Source: CAZGOM01 sp964542875
GTDB taxonomy: Bacteria; Planctomycetota; Phycisphaerae; Phycisphaerales; Phycisphaeraceae
Direction of reading: 5' to 3'
DNA length: 18,029 nt
Assembly: GCA_964542875.1 (NCBI GenBank)
Contig: CAZIWA010000116.1
Location: 1-18,029 of the forward strand
In this document: piece after piece, positions 1 to 7,743 of the stretch
Layout of the letters: each line of letters starts with the position of its first letter
Position numbering within the stretch: position 1 is the first letter of the stretch
Translations under genes and position numbers: made by a program
Notes under the pieces: model-generated
The model's input: only the letters and a program-made list of their open reading frames with translations
Database searches by the model: none
What the model was told of the DNA's origin: nothing

Positions 1-51
1 CACTCTTTCTCTGCTCTTACCCGATCCCCGAAACCCGTACCCCGACACCCG

Positions 52-70
52 AAAAGGCCGCAGGCCTCTT
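52..70 (-). terminator. Rho-independent-like terminator after the first lipoprotein gene
   Basis: Read on the minus strand, AAGAGGCC, a TGC loop and GGCCTTTT form an 8-bp stem with one G-U pair, with the U-run partly inside the 3' arm. It starts about 20 bases after the stop codon of the lipoprotein gene at 92-772, which is the right place and orientation for that gene. The stem is short, so this is a moderate call. Confidence 0.5.
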
Positions 71-91
71 CCAACCGCACCCCGCACCCCT

Positions 92-772
92 CTACTCATT
101 CTGCGGATCACCCACACGCTTGATCGGCAAAATCGCCGGCTGTGTCATCTCCACCGTCTCTGTTGGCCGCCAAACCTGGTCAACGTACTTCGTCTCCGTG
201 CGCACAATCCGGTTGTTCCAGCCGTCTTCCCAGTTAAACCAGGCATTGCCGTACTGCACCGACCAAAGCCCCTTGGCGTTCGCCGGCAGCGACTTCTTGG
301 CCGTCCCATCCGAAAATACCGCGATATAAAGCGTCTTGCCCGTTTCCCGTTCCGGCGTCTCCCACACACCCACAAACCGCGCCCGCGGCTCCGTTACACG
401 AATCACCCGGCACGTATTCATCGGCAGCGCGTTCTTCGTCCCCGGGCCATACCCTTCCTGCATAAACCCCGTCCCGGACCGCTTAAACACATCGCGCCAG
501 CCATCGGGGAACTTGATCTCAATCCCCTCCGCAGTCGCGGTCCACTTACCCAATTGCCCCTTGGCGCCGTCGGGCCCCTTGCTCCAGTTGGTTACTGCGG
601 TCCCATTGGGATAAACCACGATGTCAAACAAATCCCCATCATGGTCCACTGCGGCCCACACGCCCAGCGCATCATGTGCCGCCACCGAATCCGGCACCTT
701 GTTGCCTGAGCAGCCGGTCAACGTGAAAAGCGCTACGACAACGCATGCCAGCAGAGTCATGTAGTTTGGCAT
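92..772 (-). CDS. Lipoprotein with two repeated beta-rich-looking units, function unknown
   Basis: The 226-residue protein has a short hydrophobic signal sequence and a lipobox LTGC, so Cys21 should be lipidated and the protein anchored to a membrane after export. The mature part contains two similar units, about residues 36-100 and 133-190. Each begins with a GVW signature (ALGVWAAVDHDG and FVGVWETPER), then a strand ending in xPNGTA or FSDGTA, then a G-x-W step (LGKWTA, KGLWSV), and ends in a W/F-x-DGW motif. The gene at 946-1674 encodes a paralog with the same two units, including the shared RARFVGVW. I do not recognise a named family. A role in the envelope is inferred from the lipobox only. 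The ATG at 772 directly starts the signal peptide; the preceding AAGGCGAG is a weak ribosome site. It lies 173 bases after its paralog in the same direction and could be co-transcribed with it. Confidence 0.75.
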   Translation of the reverse strand: MPNYMTLLACVVVALFTLTGCSGNKVPDSVAAHDALGVWAAVDHDGDLFDIVVYPNGTAVTNWSKGPDGAKGQLGKWTATAEGIEIKFPDGWRDVFKRSGTGFMQEGYGPGTKNALPMNTCRVIRVTEPRARFVGVWETPERETGKTLYIAVFSDGTAKKSLPANAKGLWSVQYGNAWFNWEDGWNNRIVRTETKYVDQVWRPTETVEMTQPAILPIKRVGDPQNE

Positions 773-945
773 CAGCTCGCCTTCGCCAGGGGATGGGGAA
801 ACGGTCTACGCCCCGCCAGTACCTTTTTAAGTCTTTGAGCGCCAGAGAGATAAGCAAGATATCGACGCCCTTCTCAAGGCCGATACTCACCCGCCTCAGA
901 CAACACTTTCCAAAAAGGGATCACCAGCCAGAGCACGCTTAAGGC

Positions 946-1674
946 TCAAAACGCCCCACGCCTCACCGGCAGGGTCTTCACCCCCGCGTTCAGGTCAGGC
1001 TTCATCCCCGGAAGCCAGGTGCGCATTTCATACCCGTCGCCCAATTCAATGATGGATTCCACCGTTCCATCGGGCCATTTGATCATCGCCGTGGTGTCAT
1101 TGGTCACGGTCCAGGAGCCCAGCACATCCTTCATGTCGCTCCGGGTTGCCTTCCCATTGGAAGCCAGGTGCATGATGTACTGCCGGGGCTTGGCCTTCTT
1201 GTTGGTTTCCACGTCCAGGGCATTAGCGCAGTACCACACACCCACAAACCGGGCGCGCATGCTCTTGACCATCCAGCCGTATTCATAACGGTTGGCGGTC
1301 GTCGTCACCTGCCGCGTCGGGTAGTACTCCTGCCGACGGATCGTCCCGTCGTAATACACAAATGCTTCCTTGCTGCCGTCTTCATACGTAATGAAGACCG
1401 TCTCCGGCGTCGCCTCCCAACGGCCCAGCACGCCGTGCTCGCCACCCTCCCGGGACTTGGTCGTCGTCGCAAAGGCATTCCCGTTGGGAAACAAAATCAG
1501 GTCGTAAGGGTCGCCGTCTGAGTCAAACACACCCAGCACTTCACCCACCATGGGGTTGCCGTTGCTCGGTGGGTAAACCGTCCCCGAGGTGCTTTGGCAC
1601 CCGGAAAACAGGCCCAGAACAAGGCTCAAGGCAAGGATCATTGCACCGAACTTAAGGGCTTGGCTCTTTGGCAT
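946..1674 (-). CDS. Lipoprotein paralog with two repeated units, function unknown
   Basis: The 242-residue protein has a signal sequence (residues 1-25) and lipobox FSGC, placing the lipidated cysteine at 26. Like its downstream neighbour it carries two copies of a unit of about 60 residues. The first starts at VLGVFDSDGDPYDL and the second at RARFVGVWYC; each has a xPNGNA or ASNGKA turn, an LGRWEA or LGSWTV step and a final Y/W-x-DG motif. The tandem, same-direction arrangement and the shared order of motifs point to gene duplication after an earlier internal duplication. A second possible start is the ATG at 1641 (MILALSL), which would still leave a signal peptide. I chose 1674 because it gives the usual charged n-region (MPKSQALK). 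No family name is recognised. Confidence 0.75.
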   Translation of the reverse strand: MPKSQALKFGAMILALSLVLGLFSGCQSTSGTVYPPSNGNPMVGEVLGVFDSDGDPYDLILFPNGNAFATTTKSREGGEHGVLGRWEATPETVFITYEDGSKEAFVYYDGTIRRQEYYPTRQVTTTANRYEYGWMVKSMRARFVGVWYCANALDVETNKKAKPRQYIMHLASNGKATRSDMKDVLGSWTVTNDTTAMIKWPDGTVESIIELGDGYEMRTWLPGMKPDLNAGVKTLPVRRGAF

Positions 1675-1680
1675 GACGAC

Positions 1681-1710
1681 AATGTATCAAGCTCTTGTCA
1701 CATTTTTCAA
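1681..1710 (-). promoter_or_regulatory. Possible promoter of the lipoprotein pair
   Basis: On the minus strand TTGAAA (1710-1705) is followed after 18 bases by TACATT (1686-1681), a fair match to a vegetative -35/-10 pair. The -10 ends only 6 bases before the ATG at 1674. If it is used, the transcript would be leaderless or nearly so, which fits the lack of a Shine-Dalgarno sequence there. This is found by eye and is weak. Confidence 0.3.
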
Positions 1711-2014
1711 CCCGACCATCATCTAAATGAGAAAACTACGTGGATTGTTCCGTCATCAACCCACAATCCTCCATCGCTATTCAGCTTCCCAGCAAGCTTA
1801 GGAATCAAATCCGGCAAATTCCCCCCGCCCGTCAAGCCAACGTCCGATAATTCAAAAACAAGCCCTCCCCGGCAATAACATCCCCGAAACCCTCCGACAA
1901 CCCGGACGAACATGCCACCGAATCTTCCCAATGCGGTCGTCCCGTCCACTTGCCCCCCCTCACAATAACGCTGTACCTTATCACCCTCCTCTCCTCCTCC
2001 ACCTGAGACCCCCC
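1711..2014. other. Divergent intergenic region, no gene seen
   Basis: This stretch separates the minus-strand lipoprotein from the plus-strand creatininase-family gene. Reading frames that cross it lack motifs and mirror the GC-rich neighbours. The right part is pyrimidine-rich (CCTCCTCTCCTCCTCC near 1986-2001), resembling the tracts near 5570-5583 and 12841-12855. I see no convincing promoter or hairpin for the plus-strand gene. Confidence 0.5.
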
Positions 2015-2800
2015 ATGACCCACAAAGCACGTCCCTACATCGTCCACGAAGCCACCTATAAGCAACTTCGCGAATTCAAGCCCAACGTCGCCGTACAGCC
2101 CTGGGGCGCCACCGAAGCCCACAACTACCACCTCCCCCACGGCACCGATAACTACGAAGCCACCGCCATGGGCGAGCTCGCCGTCACCCAGGCCGTCGCA
2201 AGAGGCGCAAAAGTCTGCCTTCTGCCCACCCTCCCCTACGGCAATGACAACATGCAGCTCGACCAGACCGCCACCATCACCATGCGGTCCTCCACCCAGC
2301 AACTGGTCCTTAAAGACATCTGCGACAGCCTCGTCAAACAGGGCATCGACCGCCTGGTCATCCTCAACTTCCACGGCGGAAACGAATTCAAACAAATGAT
2401 CCGCGACATCATGTTCGATGTCCCCATCTTCATCGTCCAGGTCCACGGACACCTCACCGCCTCCTACAAAGACCTCGTCCACGACGCAGGCGGCGACCAC
2501 GCCAACGAATTTGAAACCAGCCTCCTCCTCCACATCGCACCCGAAACCGTCGACATGCCAAGCGCCGGCGACGGCGCCGAAACCCCCTTTAAACTCAAAA
2601 CCCTCCGCGGCCCCGGCGTCTGGTGCCCCCGTGACTGGAAAGCCCTCAGCAAAGACACCGGCACCGGCAACCCGCGCCAAGCCACCGCCGAGGCGGGCAA
2701 AAAAATCCTCCAGCGCCTGGCCGACCCCCTCACCGAACTCCTCGTCGAGCTCTCCGCCGGCCAAAACGGAGACTTCCCCTACATCGTCCGTAAACAGTAA
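2015..2800 (+). CDS. Creatininase-family metal-dependent amidohydrolase
   Basis: The 261-residue protein matches the creatininase fold, cytoplasmic metalloenzymes that open cyclic or linear amides (creatininase, FAPy deformylase, MftE peptidase). Visible metal-site motifs are GATEAHNYHLPHGTD (Glu34, His36, Asp45), NFHGGNEF (His120) and GGDHANEFETS (His162, Glu165, Glu167). In true creatininase the motif after the histidine is HYEN with a metal-binding glutamate. Here it is HGGN as in the wider family, so creatinine need not be the substrate. The usual glycine after the first histidine is Asn37. The ATG at 2015 is preferred over the in-frame ATG at 1931, because the extra 28 residues look non-coding and family members start close to this point. 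The length is normal. The downstream aldo/keto reductase follows after 90 bases, so a shared catabolic role is possible but not shown. Confidence 0.88.
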   Translation: MTHKARPYIVHEATYKQLREFKPNVAVQPWGATEAHNYHLPHGTDNYEATAMGELAVTQAVARGAKVCLLPTLPYGNDNMQLDQTATITMRSSTQQLVLKDICDSLVKQGIDRLVILNFHGGNEFKQMIRDIMFDVPIFIVQVHGHLTASYKDLVHDAGGDHANEFETSLLLHIAPETVDMPSAGDGAETPFKLKTLRGPGVWCPRDWKALSKDTGTGNPRQATAEAGKKILQRLADPLTELLVELSAGQNGDFPYIVRKQ

Positions 2801-2890
2801 ACGTCCTGGTAACTCTCGTACGACGGTTTCGCCCAGGCTATCGGGCGCGCTAAAACCACCCATCTTCAAAATGCTCATGGAGCCTCAGTC

Positions 2891-3844
2891 ATGACCACGC
2901 AATCCGGCACCATCCGCGTCACCCTCGGCAAATCCGGCCTCAAGGTTTCCCCCATCTGCTACGGCTCCTGGCAGCTCTCTCCGCTCTTTTGGGGCGATCA
3001 GCCGCAGGACGTGCTGGAACGCGCCATGGTTCACGCCTTTGAAGTCGGGGTGAACTTCTACGACACCGCGGACGCCTACGGCAACGGCCTTTCCGAAACC
3101 GTCATGGGCCGCGCCTTAAAACCCATCCCGCGCGACCGGATCATCATCGCCACCAAGGGCTTCTTTAACTGGCAGCCGGACTTAAGACGTTTTGGCGACA
3201 TGTCCCGCGCCCACCTGCTCTCGGCTTGTGAAGCCAGCTTGAAACGCCTCCAGATGGACTACATCGACCTTTACCAGGTCCATGCCTACGACCAGCTCAC
3301 CCCGGTGGAGGAAACCGTCGACGCCCTGGAAACCCTTAAACGTCAGGGCAAAATCCGCCACTACGGTCACAGCAACTGGAGCGTCGAACAAATGCGCCTG
3401 GGCGAACGCTACGGCAAATTTGAAACCACCCAGCCCCCCTACAGCCTCATCAAACGCGATATCGAGCACGACCTCCTCCCCTTTTGCCAAACCCACGACA
3501 TCGGCACCCTCGTCTACAGTCCGCTGCAAAAAGGCATTCTCTCCGGCAAATACACCGGCGCCGAAACCTTCACCGACAACCGCAAAGGCGATCCGGACTT
3601 CACCGGCGAACGCTTCAAAACCATCTGCGCCCGCGTCCAGCAGTGCAAACCCATCGCCGAAAAGTACGGCCTCACCCTCATCCAGCTCTTCTTCACCGTC
3701 TCTCTCATGCACCCCGGCGTCACCACCGTCATCGCCGGCATCAAGACCCCCGCCCACATCCAGGAAGCCGCAGGCGCCATGGGTAAACGCATCTCGGCAC
3801 AGGACTACCACGAAGTCCGTACGCTCCTCACAGTGCCCAGATAA
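2891..3844 (+). CDS. Aldo/keto reductase
   Basis: This 317-residue protein is a full-length aldo/keto reductase, a cytosolic NADPH-dependent oxidoreductase with a TIM-barrel fold. The catalytic tetrad is readable: Asp58 and Tyr63 in NFYDTADAYGNG, Lys89 in IIIATKGFF and His131 in LYQVHAYD. Later signatures are GHSNWSVEQ and the cofactor-side segment YSPLQKGILSGKYT. The type resembles the YhdN/general-stress or L-glyceraldehyde-3-phosphate reductase-like branch; the exact substrate cannot be read. The start at 2891 has GGAG eight bases upstream (2879-2882). There is no signal peptide. It follows the creatininase-family gene in the same direction with 90 bases between and may share its transcript. 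Confidence 0.92.
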   Translation: MTTQSGTIRVTLGKSGLKVSPICYGSWQLSPLFWGDQPQDVLERAMVHAFEVGVNFYDTADAYGNGLSETVMGRALKPIPRDRIIIATKGFFNWQPDLRRFGDMSRAHLLSACEASLKRLQMDYIDLYQVHAYDQLTPVEETVDALETLKRQGKIRHYGHSNWSVEQMRLGERYGKFETTQPPYSLIKRDIEHDLLPFCQTHDIGTLVYSPLQKGILSGKYTGAETFTDNRKGDPDFTGERFKTICARVQQCKPIAEKYGLTLIQLFFTVSLMHPGVTTVIAGIKTPAHIQEAAGAMGKRISAQDYHEVRTLLTVPR

Positions 3845-4168
3845 GACGGTGTATTTATTGAGTCTGCCGCAGCAACACAGGGCCACATCTGTTTTTGAAG
3901 CTTGGCGTTGGACCTTTTCTGCACCCCAGCGGGGGCGACCGCACATAGCCGGTGGGTCAGCGAGTCTTCGAGCGCAGCCCCCGGACAACCATCATTTAAG
4001 TATTTCTTGTTCTTCAGCATCCTCGACGGGTGCTGAAAAACTTCCATGCACTCAGGGACAATTGCATTTGCCTGATTTGTTGTTGCCCCCTCGCCTCAAA
4101 TTAAATCAATCTGGTACGTTTAACGGTTCTATTCCCGTTTCTGCTTCATCCCCCTCAAACCTCCTTTC
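3845..4168. other. Intergenic region with a candidate dispersed repeat and a hairpin
   Basis: No gene is convincing in these 324 bases. The part at about 3890-3990 is more mixed in base use than the genes around it. On the minus strand it reads through as an arginine- and proline-rich frame with no motifs (SGGCARRLADPPAMCGRPRW). From memory, similar nonsense frames are often annotated as short hypothetical proteins in planctomycetes, which suggests a dispersed repeat; this was not checked. A hairpin follows at 4013-4037. The last 100 bases, AT-richer, should hold the promoter of the 4169 gene, but I cannot point to a clear -35/-10 pair. Confidence 0.4.
4013..4037. other. Inverted repeat, 10-bp stem
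   Basis: TTCAGCATCC and GGGTGCTGAA pair over 10 bases (one T-G pair) around a 5-base loop, TCGAC. No U-run follows on either strand, so it is not a standard terminator. It could be a weak processing or stop structure after the aldo/keto reductase gene, or part of the repeat to its left. Confidence 0.45.
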
Positions 4169-5473
4169 ATGAAAGCGTTCGTGATGACACAAATGACAGT
4201 ACCCAGCCCGTTTTCCCAATCAGGCAAAGGCCTCTCCTCGACGTGGCGGCACGCCCTGATCGCCTCTCTCATTCTGGGCGTACTGTGGTTTTCCGGCTGC
4301 TGCAACGCACCCAAAGAAGATGCCGCCACGCAGCCCGTCGTCTCGCAAGAGGGTGTGACCTATCGATTCATCGAACGCTGGGATGTCGCAAAGCTCAATC
4401 AGATCCTGACCGTGGACACCCCCAAATTCTCCGGCACCAATGTCACCTATACCCCGGCCACCAACGCCGTCGATCTCTACAGCGTCAGCTACCAATCCGT
4501 CGTTCCTGAAAAGGGCAACAAGCCCATCGCCGCCAGCGGCTTGATCGCACTGCCGGTGGTGCAGGGCAAGCGCCTCCCCGTGGTCTCGTATCAGCACGGC
4601 ACCGTTTACCACAAGGCTCAGGTGCCCTCGATTCCCAAGGAATCTTCCGAGACCCAACTCATGATCGCGCAGTTTGCCGGTCAGGGCTACGTCGTCATCG
4701 GCGCCGATTATTTCGGCATGGGTTCAAGCAAAGACCCCCAAGGCTATCTCGTTAAAGCCAGCCAGCAGCGCGCCTGCTTCGACATGCTCCAGGCCGCCCG
4801 CCATGTGATGAAAACCCGCGGCCTCACCGAAACCAACCTCTATCTCGCCGGCTGGTCGCAAGGCGGCTTCGTCACCCTGGCCTTCACTCAGTTCATGGAA
4901 GAAAACGGCGGCGGGCCCACCGCCGCCACCACCGCCTCAGCCCCCTCCGAAGGCTTCACCACCCTCGCCGGCTTCATGCTCTTCCCCCGCTCCATCGACC
5001 CCACCTGGGCCAACTGCCTCTTCATCCTCACCGCCTTTTCTTTTGAGGAATACTACGGCGTCCCGGGCCTGGCCAGGTCGGTCATTCAGGATGAGCACTA
5101 CCAGCTCTGCCGCGACTTCTACGACGACAAGGAAATCGACTACGCCAAGATTCCCACAGACCTGAAAAAACTCATCCGCCCCGAATATTTTGATGCCGCC
5201 TATTTCGAAAAATCCACCTACGGCAAACTGCTCAAGAACACCGAAGCCAACCGCGGCATCTACCAGACCCCCATCCGCACCTACTACGGCGGCGCTGACG
5301 AAATCGTCACCGTCGGAATGGGACGCCTCGTCGAAACCTATCAAAAGGCAAGCGGCTCCGGCAACACAAAAGTGCAAGCCGTCTCCGCTGGCGAAGACGC
5401 CACCCACCGTTACACCTTCGCCCGCGCTGTCCCCGAGTGGAAAAAGTGGTTCGACTCCCTGAACAAGAAATAA
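4169..5473 (+). CDS. Secreted lipoprotein alpha/beta hydrolase (secretory-lipase-like)
   Basis: The 434-residue protein begins with a long signal sequence and lipobox FSGC (Cys44), so it should be exported and lipid-anchored. The mature part is an alpha/beta hydrolase: LPVVSYQHGTVYHK gives the oxyanion-hole region, GADYFGMGSS follows the next strand, and the nucleophile elbow is AGWSQGGF (Ser230). The acid is probably Asp377 in YYGGADEIV and the histidine His413 in DATHRY. The overall plan (QHGT, GxDYxGxG, GWSQGG) resembles secretory lipases and related polysaccharide or ester hydrolases. The substrate is not readable. Starts at 4184 and 4196 are also possible and would shorten the long n-region. 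It is followed by a strong terminator, so it is probably a single-gene transcript. Confidence 0.87.
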   Translation: MKAFVMTQMTVPSPFSQSGKGLSSTWRHALIASLILGVLWFSGCCNAPKEDAATQPVVSQEGVTYRFIERWDVAKLNQILTVDTPKFSGTNVTYTPATNAVDLYSVSYQSVVPEKGNKPIAASGLIALPVVQGKRLPVVSYQHGTVYHKAQVPSIPKESSETQLMIAQFAGQGYVVIGADYFGMGSSKDPQGYLVKASQQRACFDMLQAARHVMKTRGLTETNLYLAGWSQGGFVTLAFTQFMEENGGGPTAATTASAPSEGFTTLAGFMLFPRSIDPTWANCLFILTAFSFEEYYGVPGLARSVIQDEHYQLCRDFYDDKEIDYAKIPTDLKKLIRPEYFDAAYFEKSTYGKLLKNTEANRGIYQTPIRTYYGGADEIVTVGMGRLVETYQKASGSGNTKVQAVSAGEDATHRYTFARAVPEWKKWFDSLNKK

Positions 5474-5499
5474 TCCACCCGATTGAAGTTATTCTGCTT

Positions 5500-5535
5500 A
5501 AGCGCCACGGCGGACCCTCCGCCGTGGCGCTTTGT
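5500..5535 (+). terminator. Strong intrinsic terminator after the lipoprotein hydrolase
   Basis: A perfect 15-bp stem, AAGCGCCACGGCGGA with its complement, closes a CCC loop and runs into TTTG. It begins 26 bases after the stop codon of the hydrolase gene at 4169-5473 and isolates it from the isomerase gene. It also argues against an upstream start for the isomerase near 5532. Confidence 0.88.
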
Positions 5536-5594
5536 GCATCAACTGTTCATACTCCCCCAAACCTCACCTCCCTCCTCTCCTCCGGAGCAACACC

Positions 5595-6386
5595 ATGACA
5601 ATCGGCATGACCCAATGCGCCATGTGGGGCAAACCCCTGGACGAATTCCTCTCCGCCACCTCCAAGGCGGGCTTCGACTGCGTCGAGCTCATGGTCGGCA
5701 CCCCCAACGACATCCCCCTCGACGCCACGCCCGAGCAAATTAAAGCCGTTCAGGACAAGCTCCAGGCCAACAACCTCAGGCTCAACTCCGTTGCCCTCTT
5801 TTGCCAGGCCGGCAATCTCCTGGACCCTCTCCCCGCCCGTCAACCGGCCATCGACGGCTTTAAAAAAGGCCTCCACACCGCCAAGGCTCTGGGTGTGAAA
5901 ATGGTCCTCATGACCGCCGGCCGCCTCCGGCCCGATCTCTTTTACGAAGACGCCTACAACAACGGCGTCGCTGCTTTCAAAGAGCTCGCCAAAACCGCCG
6001 AGGCCCTGGACATCGACATCGCCGTCGAATTCGTCTGGAACGGCTTCCTGTTTAGCCCCATCGAATTCCGCCGCTTCCTGGAAGCCATCAGCTCCCCCAG
6101 GATCGGCTTCTACTTCGATCCCGGCAACATGATCGTCTTCCAGCAGCCCACCCACTGGGCACGCGCCCTCAAAAACCACATCAAGGGCGTCCACTTCAAA
6201 GACTGGACAGGCGGCCCCCTCGACGGCAAATGGACCGGCCTTCTGGAAGGCAAAGTCGACTACCCCGCCGTCATGCAGGAAATCAAAAACTCATCCTTCA
6301 AAGGCACCTGCATCAGCGAAGTGGATCCCGCCCTGCAAGACCTCTCCAAAACCGTCGAAGCCGCCAAAAAAGTTCTTCAGATGTAA
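5595..6386 (+). CDS. Sugar-phosphate isomerase/epimerase (xylose-isomerase-like TIM barrel)
   Basis: The 263-residue protein belongs to the AP-endonuclease-2/xylose-isomerase-like TIM-barrel group, cytosolic metal-dependent enzymes that isomerise or epimerise sugars and related ketoses. The expected Glu-Asp-His-Glu metal site is visible: Glu145 (IAVEFVWN), Asp175 (FYFDPGNM), His200 (GVHFKDW) and Glu242 (CISEVDP). The start at 5595 is chosen because GGAG (5584-5587) lies seven bases upstream. An earlier in-frame ATG at 5532 falls in the foot of the terminator hairpin. The length is typical. Such genes are strongly expanded in Planctomycetota, where they serve uptake and breakdown of diverse sugars; the substrate here is unknown. 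Confidence 0.88.
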   Translation: MTIGMTQCAMWGKPLDEFLSATSKAGFDCVELMVGTPNDIPLDATPEQIKAVQDKLQANNLRLNSVALFCQAGNLLDPLPARQPAIDGFKKGLHTAKALGVKMVLMTAGRLRPDLFYEDAYNNGVAAFKELAKTAEALDIDIAVEFVWNGFLFSPIEFRRFLEAISSPRIGFYFDPGNMIVFQQPTHWARALKNHIKGVHFKDWTGGPLDGKWTGLLEGKVDYPAVMQEIKNSSFKGTCISEVDPALQDLSKTVEAAKKVLQM

Positions 6387-6520
6387 CCCATCCCCCTTAT
6401 TTCCTGACCGGCATGGCACGACCCACGACAGTGCCGTACTTGCACGCCCCCCACACAAAAAAACATCCACTCCACCCCAATAACCGTCTTACCTCTTACT
6501 TCACACTTCGTAACTCCGCC

Positions 6521-7585
6521 TCACTTCCAAACCACCTGCCCAGCCGCAAACACCGGCCCATCCGTGCAAGCCAGCTTGTACCGCCAGGGCCGTCCTTCGG
6601 CATTGCGCCCGTGTTCGGCCTCAGGCTTGGCCAGTGTCGTCGGGTCCACCTTGATGATGCACGACTGGCACGTCCCCATCCCGCAGGCCATCGCCTGCTC
6701 CATGCACACCTGGCATTCGATTCCCGCCGCCGCGGCCAATGTCGCCACCGCATGCATCATCGGCTCAGGCCCGCACGTGTAGATCACCGTCTTGGCTTTC
6801 TCCGCATCGCTCATGCCTGCGATCAGCTTTTCCAGCCCCGCGGTGATCCGGCCCTTGAGCCCAAGGCTGCCGTCGTCGGTCGTTACCACCGACCGGTGCC
6901 CATTGATGGCGAACTGCGCCACTGAACTCCCCGGCTTGCCATCCCCGTCGGGCAGTTGCCCCGGTTGAAACGTCACCGCTAAAAGATCCTGCGTCAGCGC
7001 GCCCACAAAGGCCACCGCATCCCAGCCCTGCCGTGCCAAAGCCTGCGACAGATAAAACATCGGCGGCAGCCCCACGCCCCCCCCCACCATGAGCGCCAGC
7101 CCCTTCCCCTGCGTCGCCGCAAAGCTATTCCCCAGCGGCCCGATCAAATCCACCGCATCGCCGGTCTTGAGCTTCGAAAGCCAATCCGTCCCCACGCCCA
7201 CCACACGATGCACAATCTCAATCCACGACCCGTTGGCATCATCCCCGCGCCCGCTCAAGCTAAACGGCCGGCGCAGCAGCGCCAGCCGATCCGTTAATTC
7301 CGCCTGGCACAGTTTCAGCGGCACGCCTGATTCAGGATTCCACTCGATATCCCCACCCAGCAGGCTCTCATACGCCTGTCCATCCCCCGTAGGCGGGCGA
7401 CACCCGATTTGAATGAACTGCCCGGGCAGCGTCGCCGGAAAACCGCCGGCAATCCGTACCCGCAGCAGATAATGCTCCCGGCACATCGGCCGGTTCACTT
7501 CCACCACGCCATCAAAACGCGCACGCGCACCGGCGGGGGAAAGGTTCTTGGAAGAAACAGCTTGATCGGAGGTCAAATGGGCCAT
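6521..7585 (-). CDS. pyrK: PyrK-like iron-sulfur flavoprotein, dihydroorotate dehydrogenase electron-transfer subunit type
   Basis: The 354-residue protein has the ferredoxin-reductase layout of PyrK, which passes electrons from dihydroorotate dehydrogenase B to NAD in pyrimidine synthesis. The FAD motif is RRPFSLSG (105-112) and the nucleotide-binding part starts at GGGVGLPP (168-175), with CGPEPMM at 271-277. The C-terminal 2Fe-2S ligands are Cys301, Cys306, Cys309 and Cys340 in the typical C-x4-C-x2-C spacing. It is longer than usual PyrK (about 250-270), with an insert around 65-103 before the FAD motif and another around 205-250. The start at 7585 (MAHLTSD) is preferred; 28 extra codons upstream look non-coding. 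No pyrD lies beside it, so its partner must be elsewhere, or it serves another flavoenzyme. The gene symbol is a family-level call. Confidence 0.8.
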   Translation of the reverse strand: MAHLTSDQAVSSKNLSPAGARARFDGVVEVNRPMCREHYLLRVRIAGGFPATLPGQFIQIGCRPPTGDGQAYESLLGGDIEWNPESGVPLKLCQAELTDRLALLRRPFSLSGRGDDANGSWIEIVHRVVGVGTDWLSKLKTGDAVDLIGPLGNSFAATQGKGLALMVGGGVGLPPMFYLSQALARQGWDAVAFVGALTQDLLAVTFQPGQLPDGDGKPGSSVAQFAINGHRSVVTTDDGSLGLKGRITAGLEKLIAGMSDAEKAKTVIYTCGPEPMMHAVATLAAAAGIECQVCMEQAMACGMGTCQSCIIKVDPTTLAKPEAEHGRNAEGRPWRYKLACTDGPVFAAGQVVWK

Positions 7586-7632
7586 CCGAAAATAATAACA
7601 CAGACACACCTCCAAACGCTCGTTACGAGAGT

Positions 7633-7663
7633 GGCGCAGCACGGCCCTGCGCAGTGCTGCGTC
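7633..7663. promoter_or_regulatory. Inverted repeat in the pyrK/hypothetical divergent region
   Basis: CGCAGCAC (7635-7642) and GTGCTGCG (7654-7661) are a perfect 8-bp inverted repeat, 10 bp with one T-G pair, spaced by 11 bases. No U-run follows on either strand. It lies between two divergent genes, so an operator or a leader hairpin is possible. There is no further support. Confidence 0.3.
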
Positions 7664-7743
7664 TTGCACACGCCAACTTCAACCCAATCGTCTCGCCCAG
7701 GGCACCCTGACCATCCCACCTGTGTGTTACCTTAAACCCCATC

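Noticed and set aside
1832..2878. Minus-strand frame of 348 codons opposite the creatininase-family gene
   Set aside because: Composition is a shadow of the plus-strand gene (Gly, Val, Asp repeats), while the plus strand has complete metal-site motifs.
3182..3988. Minus-strand frame of 268 codons opposite the aldo/keto reductase
   Set aside because: The catalytic tetrad of the plus-strand gene is complete; the opposite frame shows only shadow composition plus the repeat-like intergenic part.
7633..7663. Inverted repeat as an intrinsic terminator
   Set aside because: It lies between divergent gene starts and has no U-run on either strand, so it is kept only as a possible operator or hairpin.
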